Below, one piece after another: positions 1 through 6,129 of a stretch of DNA of 10,413 nucleotides. The stretch is from an uncultured Planctomycetaceae bacterium (GTDB lineage: Bacteria > Planctomycetota > Planctomycetia > Pirellulales > Pirellulaceae). The notes under the pieces are model-generated. The model did no database searches. It worked only from the letters and a program-made list of their open reading frames with translations, and was not told where the DNA came from. Both the position numbers and the translations under genes were made by a program. The first letter of the stretch is position 1. The number at the start of each line of letters is the position of its first letter. Location of the stretch: NCBI GenBank assembly GCA_903927685.1, contig CAIYOB010000564.1, forward strand, positions 1 to 10,413. The letters are read 5' to 3'.

Positions 1-484
1 CGCTGGCTCCACCGTCGGGACCTGGGACCGGCGCCGGGACGGGAGTCGGTTTCTGCAGGGAAGCGAGGGCCCGGAGGTGGTTGCAGGACGATGGGGGCAG
101 GGAATGGCCCAGCTCGGCGCGGTTCTTATGAACGCGGAGTGAGCGAGGGTGACCGGGATGTTGTCCTGCGAGGGCCAGAAGGTGGCAGAGAGCGAGCGGC
201 ACGGTGCCGAAGGTCCGGGTGGAGGTCGCCGCCCGCGGTGCAGGTCCACTTGCGGTGCTCGCACGACTCGATGGCCGGCACGGGGACGGAGGCTCCCGCT
301 TGCGGGAAGCGTGCCGCAGAACGTGGGGCAGAGCGAGGGCGAGGAGTGAAGCGGAGCAACGCACCGCCGGCTGCTTCCGAGGAAGTCGACGGGCAGCCTG
401 CGTGAGACCGGCCGCCGAGATCTCCCTTGCGGGTCAAGCTCGGAAGGGCGAACTGGGGTCCTCCTACCAGAGATTCAACACCGG
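1..484. other. Gene-free GC-rich stretch, unassigned
   Basis: I see no convincing gene in this stretch. Open frames exist on both strands, but their products are rich in Arg, Gly, Ala, Ser and Pro, have no recognisable motif, and overlap one another in the way that chance frames do in very GC-rich DNA. Small self-complementary motifs occur, such as CCCGC/GCGGG near 295-306 and CTTCC/GAAG near 374-386. It could be an intergenic or RNA-structured region, or remains of an older mobile element next to the IS21 copy. I cannot identify it. Confidence 0.4.
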
Positions 485-502
485 GTAGCAGACCAGTGAC
501 GG
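485..502 (+). repeat. Candidate terminal inverted repeat, istB end
   Basis: Read on the + strand, this 18-mer (GTAGCAGACCAGTGACGG) matches the minus-strand reading of 4073-4056 at 13 of 18 positions. It lies 131 bases beyond the istB stop codon, a plausible place for an IS21 end. CGGG at 482-485 is matched by CGGG at 4073-4076, which would fit a 4-base target duplication if the element starts at 486. A match of this quality can arise by chance when two regions of this size are compared, and the expected TG terminus is missing. Confidence 0.3.
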
Positions 503-633
503 GCCAGCCACAGCGGCCCAGCCACCAGCGACGGACTCCGCGCACGAAAGCGGGGCGGCCGCCCGGTCGGAGGTTGAGTCCGGCCGTGACGTCCGCCCCG
601 TGCTCTTGTGTGCCGAGCAGGACGGGCCAGAGC

Positions 634-1386
634 TTATTCGGGTGGTCGGTCTTTCAGGCGATAGCTGTCTCCTTGGATGACGATGGCCTCCCCGTGATGC
701 ATCAGCCGGTCGATCATGGCGGAGGCCAGGGTGTTGTCCACGTCGAAGATTTTGCCCCAGTCACGGAAGGCTCGGTTCGTGGTGATCACGGTGGAGCCGG
801 TCTCGTAGCGGGCAGCGACGACTTGGAACATCAGATCGGCACCGCGTTTGTCGATGGGCAGATAACCCAGTTCATCGAGGAGGAGTAGGGAAGGGGTGGT
901 ATAGACCTTCAAGGCTTTGGCCAACGTGCCGTTGATTTGGGCGGCAGTCAGTCCGTTGAGCATGTCGACGACGCGTGTAAAGCGAACCGGCACGCCGCGT
1001 TCGCAGGCGGTGTAGCCCAGGGCGGTAAGGAGGTGCGTCTTGCCGATCCCCGTCGGCCCAATGAGCACGGCCGACTGATGCTGGGCCACGAACTCACAAT
1101 CAAACAGGCGGAGGACTTTTTGTTTGGGGATGCGTTTCGGGAAAGCCATGTCGAATTCCTCCAGGGTCTTGCGTTTGGGGAGCCGGGCCGCCGCGATGCG
1201 GCGTTGCAGAGCCCGCTCGCGGCGGGCGGTGATTTCGGCGGCCACCAGAGTGGCCAGCACGTCCAGGGGGGAGCAGTTCTTGCGTGCCGCTTCGTTCAAC
1301 ACCTCCTGATAGATCGCGGCGATCTGAGCCAGTCGCAACTCGGCCAGGTGTTCACGCAGCGCGGCGTGGGGATCGGGGTTAGTCAT
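634..1386 (-). CDS. istB: IS21-family helper ATPase IstB
   Basis: AAA+ ATPase of the DnaC/IstB type that helps the IstA transposase select its target. The 250-residue product has an N-terminal helical region (1-100), a Walker A motif GPTGIGKT at 110-117, a Walker B motif LLLLDE at 167-172, a sensor-1-like TTN at 202-204 and a MIDRL segment at 224-228 whose Arg is placed like an AAA+ arginine finger. The length is typical of the family. The frame is open further upstream to 1437, but the ATG at 1386 is preferred. It is preceded by GAGGAA at 4 bases spacing, starts the usual IstB-like N-terminus, and overlaps the istA stop by 8 bases (ATGACTAA), a coupling arrangement seen in IS21 elements. The gene appears intact and ends with TAA at 634-636. 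Confidence 0.95.
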   Translation of the reverse strand: MTNPDPHAALREHLAELRLAQIAAIYQEVLNEAARKNCSPLDVLATLVAAEITARRERALQRRIAAARLPKRKTLEEFDMAFPKRIPKQKVLRLFDCEFVAQHQSAVLIGPTGIGKTHLLTALGYTACERGVPVRFTRVVDMLNGLTAAQINGTLAKALKVYTTPSLLLLDELGYLPIDKRGADLMFQVVAARYETGSTVITTNRAFRDWGKIFDVDNTLASAMIDRLMHHGEAIVIQGDSYRLKDRPPE

Positions 1387-2902
1387 GGTCTTCCTCGTGG
1401 GGTTCGTGGGGTTCGTGGTCTTGAGATAGTTGGTCATAAGCCCCGGGGTCGGGGTCTTCCAATTCGATGTCGTCGATCAGTTCCTGACGTTGGAGCCGCA
1501 ACGGCAGCGGGGGCGGGAGTTCGCGGCGGCGGCGTTCCTGGAGCAGGAGCGTCTCCACATACGCCGCATCGTAGGTCTGGTATTGCTGGGCGAGTCGGAT
1601 GGCCGCCAGGACTTCGTCACGCCCGTAGAGGTGCACGAAGCTCAACAAGCGGCGGAGGTGGACCGTGGTCTTGACGGGCCGCTGGCAGAGCTGCCGGTGG
1701 AATTCGCGGGCTTCGGGTCCCAGGGCATCCCAGGTCTGTTCGATGTGGGAAGCGCGGGTGCGGTGCCGATACTTGAGGGCTTCCAGGTGATGTTCCGGTT
1801 GCCGGAGCAGTTGGCCCCGCTCGTAGCAGCGCGTGTGGCAGGCGACTTCGCGTCCCTGGTGGATCACTCGGACGTGCGTCGGCGTGGCCCGCACGATCAC
1901 CGTCTGCCGCGCCAGGTCGGGCGGGGTGGAGTAGCGATTGCCGTCGAACTCGACGCAGGCCAGGGGACTGACGATGGCGGACACGACCTCGTCCGTGTCG
2001 AACGGCAGTCGGGGCAAGGGACGCAGCAGCGGACGTTCCTGCTCGAAGCGCTCCACGGGGCGTTCCCGGGTCGTCTCATGGAGCCGCACGTTGGCCACTT
2101 CCTCGCGCCAGCGGACGGCGAACTTGGCGTAATCCTCCCAGCAGGTCAGTTCTTCGCTCCGGCCCTGCAAGGCGTTCCGCTTGACGTACCGCACCCCGGC
2201 CTCGACCATCCCTTTCGATTCCGGGTCCCGGCGTGCGCACGCGATCGCTTCCAGACAGAAGTAGCCGCAGAGGGCCAGAAACTCCGGATGCAGGCAGGCC
2301 GAACGGCCGTGACCGTTGAGCACGGCCGCCTTGAGGTTGTCAAAGATGATTTTGCGGGGACTGCCCCCGAAGAACTCCAAGGCGTGGACGAGGGCTCGAT
2401 AGAAGTCGGCCTTGCGTTGCGTGAGCGAGAACTCGATGTAAACCAGTCGGCTATAGCACAAGACAGCCACCAGCACGTAGACCCGCCGCCAGGTTTTGCC
2501 AATCTGAATCCGTCCGCAGTCGCCCCAGTCCACTTGGAACGCCTCGCCCGGCTGAAACAGGACCTCTTGATACACGCGGCCGCGCGCCCGCCGGACTTGC
2601 CGCACGTATTGCCGGACCAGCGAGATGCCGCCCCGATAGCCCTCCGGCCCCCGGCGGATCTCCTCCAGGATGCGGACGGCGGACAGCTCGGGATACTTGG
2701 CCAGCAAGGTGTCGATCTGCGGCCGATACGGATCGAGCAGACTGCCCCGCACCGGCCGTGCCGCCGTGTCTGGCGGCCGGTCCATGGCCAAGGCTCTCTT
2801 GACGGTCCGGCGGCTGCAATGCAACCGTTGGGCGATGGCCCGCTGCGAGAGTTTTTCGATTTCCGACAGGCGGCGGATCTCCGCCCACAGGGCGACGTTC
2901 AT
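1379..2902 (-). CDS. istA: IS21-family DDE transposase IstA
   Basis: Transposase of 507 residues, the usual IstA size. A helix-turn-helix occupies residues 17-38 (SQRAIAQRLHCSRRTVKRA). The integrase-like catalytic core carries D125 in FQVDWGD, D188 in IIFDNLK and E234 in ESKGMVEAGVRYVKR, the DDE triad of the family. A beta-rich DNA-binding region around 310-370 (FDGNRYSTP) follows. The C-terminus is very acidic and His-rich (EPHEPHEEDHD), encoded by a small repeat of GTTCGTGG on the + strand, and it runs into the istB start. ATG at 2902 has AGGAGGA 4 bases upstream, and it overlaps the stop of the preceding gene as ATGA. No frameshift or missing catalytic residue is visible, so it is probably active or recently active. 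Confidence 0.96.
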   Translation of the reverse strand: MNVALWAEIRRLSEIEKLSQRAIAQRLHCSRRTVKRALAMDRPPDTAARPVRGSLLDPYRPQIDTLLAKYPELSAVRILEEIRRGPEGYRGGISLVRQYVRQVRRARGRVYQEVLFQPGEAFQVDWGDCGRIQIGKTWRRVYVLVAVLCYSRLVYIEFSLTQRKADFYRALVHALEFFGGSPRKIIFDNLKAAVLNGHGRSACLHPEFLALCGYFCLEAIACARRDPESKGMVEAGVRYVKRNALQGRSEELTCWEDYAKFAVRWREEVANVRLHETTRERPVERFEQERPLLRPLPRLPFDTDEVVSAIVSPLACVEFDGNRYSTPPDLARQTVIVRATPTHVRVIHQGREVACHTRCYERGQLLRQPEHHLEALKYRHRTRASHIEQTWDALGPEAREFHRQLCQRPVKTTVHLRRLLSFVHLYGRDEVLAAIRLAQQYQTYDAAYVETLLLQERRRRELPPPLPLRLQRQELIDDIELEDPDPGAYDQLSQDHEPHEPHEEDHD

Positions 2903-3297
2903 GGGGTCCTCCTGGCCGCGGCCGAGTGCTCCTCATCGGCCAGCGTGCGGAGCAGTTCCTGCAACGCCGCGGGGCCGGCACGTTCCACGCGCGCCCGCGG
3001 CAGCGACAAGACTTGGGTCAGCGGCGCCTGGTACGCCACCAAGTCGTAAACCACCAGTTCGTCGCGTGCCGCGACCACCGCCTCTTCCCGGACCCGCAAC
3101 CGCACGGCCAGCGTGGAGTCGTGGTAAAACGACAGCCCCTGCCGGTCGCTCACCGCGGCCAGGAAGAAGTACAAGAACACCGCGTCGCCCGACAGCTGCG
3201 CGGCAAAGTCGCGCAGAAAACGTCGGTCAACCCAAGAAAAACCCTCCGCCGGAGGGCGGCGGACGCGGTCGGGGACCAGGAGATGCTTGTGAATCAT
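2899..3297 (-). CDS. Small winged-helix-like protein upstream of istA
   Basis: A 132-residue protein of unknown function. The central region (about 19-100) begins FSWVDRRFLRDF, continues with LSGDAVFLYFFLAAVSDRQGL and an STLAVRLRVREEAVVAARDEL segment, and ends VAYQAPLTQVLSLP. This is the alternation expected of a winged helix-turn-helix, similar in style to replication-initiator or DnaD-like domains. From memory, short proteins with this FSW.DRRF signature often accompany istA in IS21 elements, but I could not run a search. The ATG at 3297 is chosen because GGAGG (3311-3307) lies 9 bases upstream; the frame is open to 3576 but the added segment is low-complexity Arg/Pro/Ser. Its TGA overlaps the istA ATG as ATGA, so istA translation is probably coupled to it. 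A regulatory or DNA-targeting role in transposition is an inference. Confidence 0.75.
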   Translation of the reverse strand: MIHKHLLVPDRVRRPPAEGFSWVDRRFLRDFAAQLSGDAVFLYFFLAAVSDRQGLSFYHDSTLAVRLRVREEAVVAARDELVVYDLVAYQAPLTQVLSLPRARVERAGPAALQELLRTLADEEHSAAARRTP

Positions 3298-4048
3298 GTT
3301 CGGAAACCTCCTCAGGAATGTCTGGAAGCTCAGTTCGGTCGCGAGAAGATAGGGCCGCGTCGGCCGGCGTCGAAGCGGGTCGGACGCGCGGCGGCAAACG
3401 GGCCACCACTTCGCGGTAGCGGCGGTGCTCCGCAGCGCTGAGCGTCGACGGGGTTCTAGCGGGAGCGGCCGGCCTCTGCTCCGGCGCCTCGGGTTGGACC
3501 GCTTTCTTCTGGCGGGCCATGAACTTGCGTTCCCGGTCCTGCACCCGGCGTTCGGCCTGCCGACAGTCTCCGGCACAATATTGACAGGGACCGCGACGTA
3601 CGCCGCACAGCGGATCGTAGCAGCCGGGACGATCGCAAAAATCGTGAGGAATTCTTCCGCTGCGTGACCACGCGCGCGGCGTTGCCTGGTCCGCCGGAAC
3701 GGCTGGTGCAGGCGGAGTCACGCCCACGCCTGCCGCCTTCGCCTCCCGTTGGCGACAACGACGCTGGCGTTCGGCCCGGGCGTGTTTCTGTCGGTTCTTC
3801 ACCTGGCTCCGGAACCGACGTTGACGTTTGGCAGCCTGCCAGCGACGCAGCCTCTGCGCGCATTCCAATTGCCCACAAAAGCGATGGTTGGATGACCGCG
3901 GTGAAAACTTGCGGCCACAGCCCTTCCGGTGACAAATTCGCGGCCGAAACCGGGGGGGCCTAGGCGAGGGTGGAGGGGAGATGATAAGCTGAACTTGTCC
4001 CTGGGGAGCTGATGACTCCCCGTGGGGCCGCCCGAGGGACTGGACCAC
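3227..4048 (-). CDS. Basic Cys-rich zinc-finger-like protein of the IS21 element
   Basis: Up to 273 residues, very rich in Arg. Two cysteine clusters stand out: C39-x4-C44-x13-C58-x4-C63, containing CGRKFSPRSSNHRFCG and followed by a strongly basic helix (RLRRWQAAKRQRRFR); and C138-x4-C143-x4-C148-x6-C155-x2-C158-x3-C162, also followed by a charged helix (RQAERRVQDRERKF). The pattern suggests two zinc-binding DNA-contact modules joined by a Pro/Ala linker. From memory, similar planctomycete proteins carry a CGR.F......YCG..C motif near mobile elements. Function is unknown; a DNA-binding accessory role is inferred. The GTG at 4048 is the first usable start after the in-frame TAA at 4072-4070. 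It has a GAAGGA only 2 bases upstream and lies within a hairpin, so the true start is uncertain. The gene overlaps the next one by 71 bases. Confidence 0.6.
   Translation of the reverse strand: MVQSLGRPHGESSAPQGQVQLIISPPPSPRPPRFRPRICHRKGCGRKFSPRSSNHRFCGQLECAQRLRRWQAAKRQRRFRSQVKNRQKHARAERQRRCRQREAKAAGVGVTPPAPAVPADQATPRAWSRSGRIPHDFCDRPGCYDPLCGVRRGPCQYCAGDCRQAERRVQDRERKFMARQKKAVQPEAPEQRPAAPARTPSTLSAAEHRRYREVVARLPPRVRPASTPADAALSSRDRTELPDIPEEVSEHDSQASPGPRPRPPPSGGGFFLG
3307..3311 (-). promoter_or_regulatory. Ribosome binding site for the winged-helix-like gene
   Basis: GGAGG on the minus strand, 9 bases before the ATG at 3297. It decides the start of this gene against the much longer upstream-open frame. 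It lies inside the coding region of the preceding zinc-finger-like gene, as expected for overlapping coupled genes. Confidence 0.6.
4003..4021. repeat. Hairpin, 6-bp stem, inside the upstream IS end
   Basis: GGGGAG at 4003-4008 and CTCCCC at 4016-4021 are perfectly complementary, with the 7-base loop CTGATGA. It lies 9 bases from the larger hairpin at 4031-4059 and within the first codons of the zinc-finger-like gene. Neither strand shows a T-run right after it, so it is not an obvious terminator. Confidence 0.5.
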
Positions 4049-4059
4049 AGTCCTTCGGG
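4031..4059. repeat. 12-bp hairpin covering the start of the first IS gene
   Basis: CCCGAGGGACTG (4031-4042) and CAGTCCTTCGGG (4048-4059) are complementary throughout, with one G.T wobble (4036 with 4054) and the 5-base loop GACCA. Read on the minus strand, the structure contains both the GAAGGA that could serve as ribosome binding site and the GTG start at 4048. An RNA read in from outside the element would hide that start. On the + strand the stem is followed after three bases by TTTTCTGTT, so it could also act as a weak terminator for + transcripts leaving the element. Confidence 0.6.
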
Positions 4060-4073
4060 CACTTTTCTGTTAC
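4056..4073 (-). repeat. Candidate terminal inverted repeat, upstream end
   Basis: The minus-strand reading GTAACAGAAAAGTGCCCG is the partner of 485-502 (13 of 18 identical). It partly overlaps the outer arm of the hairpin at 4031-4059. The short AT-rich core stands out in GC-rich surroundings. The doubts given for the other end apply. Confidence 0.3.
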
Positions 4074-4390
4074 GGGACGCACTTCCCGTGGTCCCCTGCT
4101 GGCGAGGGCGCATCCACTATACACAGGCCGCCTGCGATCCGCCTACGGCCAGAGTGCGTCTGTCATCTCCCCAGATTCACGGATTCGTGATTGGCGTTCT
4201 GTCCGAGGCGAAAAGGGAAGGAAACGAGGAAGGAAACCAATTGGAGTTCGTTCACCTTCCGAAGGAGACCAATCCACCGAAGGAAACCGGCGAAGTAGAC
4301 CAGAATCTACCCCCCGTCACCTGGTACCGCCCTGCCTCCCGAAACCGGCTCCCTTTTCGGTGCCGGTCCCACGTGAAGACCGCGCAGAAG
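4074..4390. other. Non-coding or decayed stretch between the IS and the WD40 remnant
   Basis: No convincing gene. The + frame that ends in the WD40 blade is open from 4022, but its product before about residue 118 resembles no family I know and is partly IS sequence. The stretch contains four copies of GAAGGAAAC (at 4217, 4229, 4261 with one mismatch, and 4279) in a locally purine-rich patch. It probably represents scrambled upstream sequence of the broken WD40 gene. Confidence 0.4.
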
Positions 4391-4528
4391 ATTCGGACTC
4401 TGGCCGGAGGCCATTTCCTGGCCGTCACCTCAATCTCGTTCTCCGCAGACGGAAAACGACTGGCGTCCGGAGGACGCGACGGTTGGATAACCTTATGGGA
4501 CCCTGAAACGGGAAAGCAGGCCTGGTGA
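4391..4528 (+). pseudogene. Single WD40 blade, remnant of a beta-propeller gene
   Basis: The translation from 4391 reads IRTLAGGHFLAVTSISFSAD and continues GKRLASGGRDGWITLWDPETGK, a textbook WD40 repeat with the GH pair, the SADGKRLASGG.D core and the closing LWD. WD40 proteins need several such blades, but only one is present. The frame stops with TGA at 4526-4528, where the next blade would begin (GKQAW, then stop), and nothing WD40-like precedes it in any + frame that I can find. It is therefore most likely an internal scrap left by deletion, possibly connected with the IS21 insertion upstream. Its TGA shares one base with the ATG of the next gene (TGATG). If it is still transcribed it might couple translation of that gene. 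Confidence 0.65.
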
Positions 4529-5634
4529 TGCAAGCGAATCGAATCTGGACCGCGTTGTTCGCTCTCTCCGTCCTCGCGGGCTGCTCGCAGAGTCCGCCAG
4601 CAACCGATCACGAAGCCTACGAACAAGGCCGGGCGTGCCTCAATCGGAACGACTTCGATTCCGCCTTAATCGCGTTTAGCAAGGCCATCGAGCGCGAGCC
4701 GAAGCATGCCGAGGCGTTCTACCAGCGGGGCCGGATCTACTTGAGAAAGAAAGCACTGGATGACGCGATTGCCGACCTGAGCGAGGCAATCCGCCTTAAG
4801 CCAGACTACGTCGCCGCGTATGAGTGTCGAGGGCGAGCCTTTCGGAGCAAGGGCGAGATCGACAAGGCGATGGCCGACTGCAGCGAGGCGATCCGACTCG
4901 ATCCGGAATGCGCGGAGGCGTACGATTGCCGCGGAAGCGGCTATTGCGCCAGAGGGGACCTCACCCGGGCTTTCGCCGATTTGAATGAGGCGCTCCGGAT
5001 CAATCCGAGTCTCTCCGCGGCCTACGTCGATCGATCGCTTGTGCACCAGAAGATGGGCGACTTCGTCCCGGCCTGTGAGGATTTCCGCAAGGGGGCTGCC
5101 GATCGGGACCCGGAATTCGCTGCGGTCGCATGCAGTTTGGGGGAGGTATGCCTCGAAGATGCCGTTCCGGCCTGCGCCATGCACTGGTATACCGAGGCCA
5201 TCAAGCTCAATCCGAAACTGGCGGATGCGTATCGCCACCGGGGCGATCTCTATCAGACGTTCGGCAGGATCGAAGAGGCGTTTGCGGACTTCGAAGAGAC
5301 GATCCGGCTGGACCCGCAATCCGTGGGGGGGTTCTTGGGACGCGCCGGCGCAAAACGCAAGGTGGACCAACACGAGAAAGCCCTCGAAGATATCCAGGAA
5401 GCAATTCGGTTGGACCCGCAGTGCGCAACGGCTTATCACGACCTGGGCATCACTTACGAGGAACTGGGCGAGAACAGCAAGGCGATCGAGGCCTTGACAG
5501 AAGCGATCCGGCTGGAACCCGATTACCAAGACGCTTACAATGCCCGAGGCCGGGTGTATCGGAAACTGGGCGACAAGTCACAGGCCGAAGCAGATTTCGC
5601 CAAGGCTGGCCAACTCGGCCGGCGGGGGCAGTAG
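4528..5634 (+). CDS. TPR-repeat lipoprotein
   Basis: A 368-residue secreted lipoprotein. The N-terminus MQANRIWTALFALSVLAGC has a basic start, a hydrophobic core and a lipobox LAGC at 16-19, so C19 should be lipidated and the protein membrane-anchored on the outer side. The rest is about ten consecutive 34-residue tetratricopeptide repeats (27-60, 61-94, 95-128, 129-162, 163-196, a degenerate two-residue-longer sixth at 197-232, then 233-266, 267-300, 301-334 and 335 onward), many ending AIRLDP or AIRLKP. TPR arrays bind other proteins; the partner is unknown. The sixth repeat is richest in Cys and least regular. A GTG directly before the ATG is an alternative start. No strong ribosome binding site is visible. 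A GGGGG/CCCCC hairpin (5624-5641) straddles the stop codon but lacks a T-run. Confidence 0.9.
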   Translation: MQANRIWTALFALSVLAGCSQSPPATDHEAYEQGRACLNRNDFDSALIAFSKAIEREPKHAEAFYQRGRIYLRKKALDDAIADLSEAIRLKPDYVAAYECRGRAFRSKGEIDKAMADCSEAIRLDPECAEAYDCRGSGYCARGDLTRAFADLNEALRINPSLSAAYVDRSLVHQKMGDFVPACEDFRKGAADRDPEFAAVACSLGEVCLEDAVPACAMHWYTEAIKLNPKLADAYRHRGDLYQTFGRIEEAFADFEETIRLDPQSVGGFLGRAGAKRKVDQHEKALEDIQEAIRLDPQCATAYHDLGITYEELGENSKAIEALTEAIRLEPDYQDAYNARGRVYRKLGDKSQAEADFAKAGQLGRRGQ

Positions 5635-5699
5635 CTCCCCCTGGTTGGTCACGCGAGCCGCCCGCGTGCCCCGTGTCGGTCAGCGGTGAAAGGTGCCTG

Positions 5700-5891
5700 A
5701 TGAATTCGCGTCGGATCATGCTCCAACGGCTTGCCGTCTGTGTGGTGAGCGTCTGCGCCACATGGCCGTGCCGAGCCCAGGTCCTCCAAGGCCGTGCCGA
5801 ATCGGACGGCGCGAAAGCTCCTTCCCTCGACGAACTGCTGTTGTTCTTCCCAACGAAATACCCGGTTGGCAATTGGACGCCCGAAGATTTG
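5700..5891 (+). pseudogene. Truncated secreted alpha/beta-hydrolase-like gene, 5' fragment
   Basis: ATG at 5700 follows AAAGG by six bases and starts MNSRRIMLQRLAVCVVSVCA, a Sec-type signal peptide with a likely cut near CRA-Q (residues 25-27). The mature part continues APSLDELLLFFPTKYPVGNW and TPEDL. From memory, planctomycete alpha/beta hydrolases begin with just such an LLFFP.KYP.G.W segment before the catalytic domain. Here the similarity ends at residue 64. The frame stays open to 6269, but its product from 5892 is the Arg-rich antisense of two minus-strand genes. None of the catalytic core is present. It starts 65 bases after the TPR gene on the same strand, so the two may once have been an operon. 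Confidence 0.55.
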
Positions 5892-6083
5892 CCAGTCCTC
5901 GATCAGCCGTGTCCACAGCAGCACGCCGTTGAACGCGTCGCGGGCGATCAAGGTCCAGTCCGGCGGCAAGGCCACCGACGCCGTCGGCACTTCGTCGATA
6001 ATCGAGAAGAGCCGCCCGCCCGACGAGACGACGGCACTGGTGGCGGACGCAACAGACCGGATACCCGCGGAGTTGTCGGCAAA
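5892..6083 (-). pseudogene. Fragment of a PQQ-like beta-propeller gene
   Basis: On the minus strand the frame reads from 6083 through VVSSGGRLFSIIDE, then ALPPDWTLIARDAFNGVLLW and TRLIEDW. The sequence SSGGRLF.IIDE, followed by W.LIARDAFNG.LLW, is characteristic, as I recall it, of large planctomycete proteins with PQQ-binding-like propeller repeats. Only about 64 codons survive. An in-frame TGA lies just upstream at 6086-6084, and the match stops at the Trp encoded at 5894-5892, exactly where the + strand hydrolase fragment ends. It is a broken, inverted scrap and no product is expected. Confidence 0.6.
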
Positions 6084-6129
6084 TCAGGTCTTTACGGGAG
6101 TGCGCTCACGAACCAGGCCCTCGTGCGTC

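Larger units (their letters stand above)
485..4073 (-). mobile_element. IS21-family insertion sequence with two accessory genes
   Basis: The core is an adjacent, overlapping istA-istB pair, which defines the IS21 family: a DDE transposase with N-terminal helix-turn-helix, followed by an AAA+ ATPase. All four genes read on the minus strand. Two further genes lie upstream of istA and are joined to it by overlaps of 71 and 4 bases. All four frames appear open and keep their key motifs, so the element may be functional. The outer limits given here follow a weak 18-base inverted repeat (485-502 and 4056-4073; 13 of 18 match by eye) flanked by CGGG on both sides. IS21 ends usually begin with TG and these do not, so the true ends could lie some tens of bases away. 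The gene-bearing part, 634-4048, is certain. Confidence 0.8.

Noticed and set aside
937..1674. + strand frame of 245 codons
   Set aside because: Antisense of istB and the end of istA; no motif of its own.
1430..3049. Long + strand open frame of 539 codons
   Set aside because: It is the antisense of istA, whose catalytic motifs, ribosome site and overlaps fix the real strand.
4666..5529. Minus-strand frame of 287 codons
   Set aside because: Antisense of the TPR gene; its apparent repeats mirror the TPR codons.
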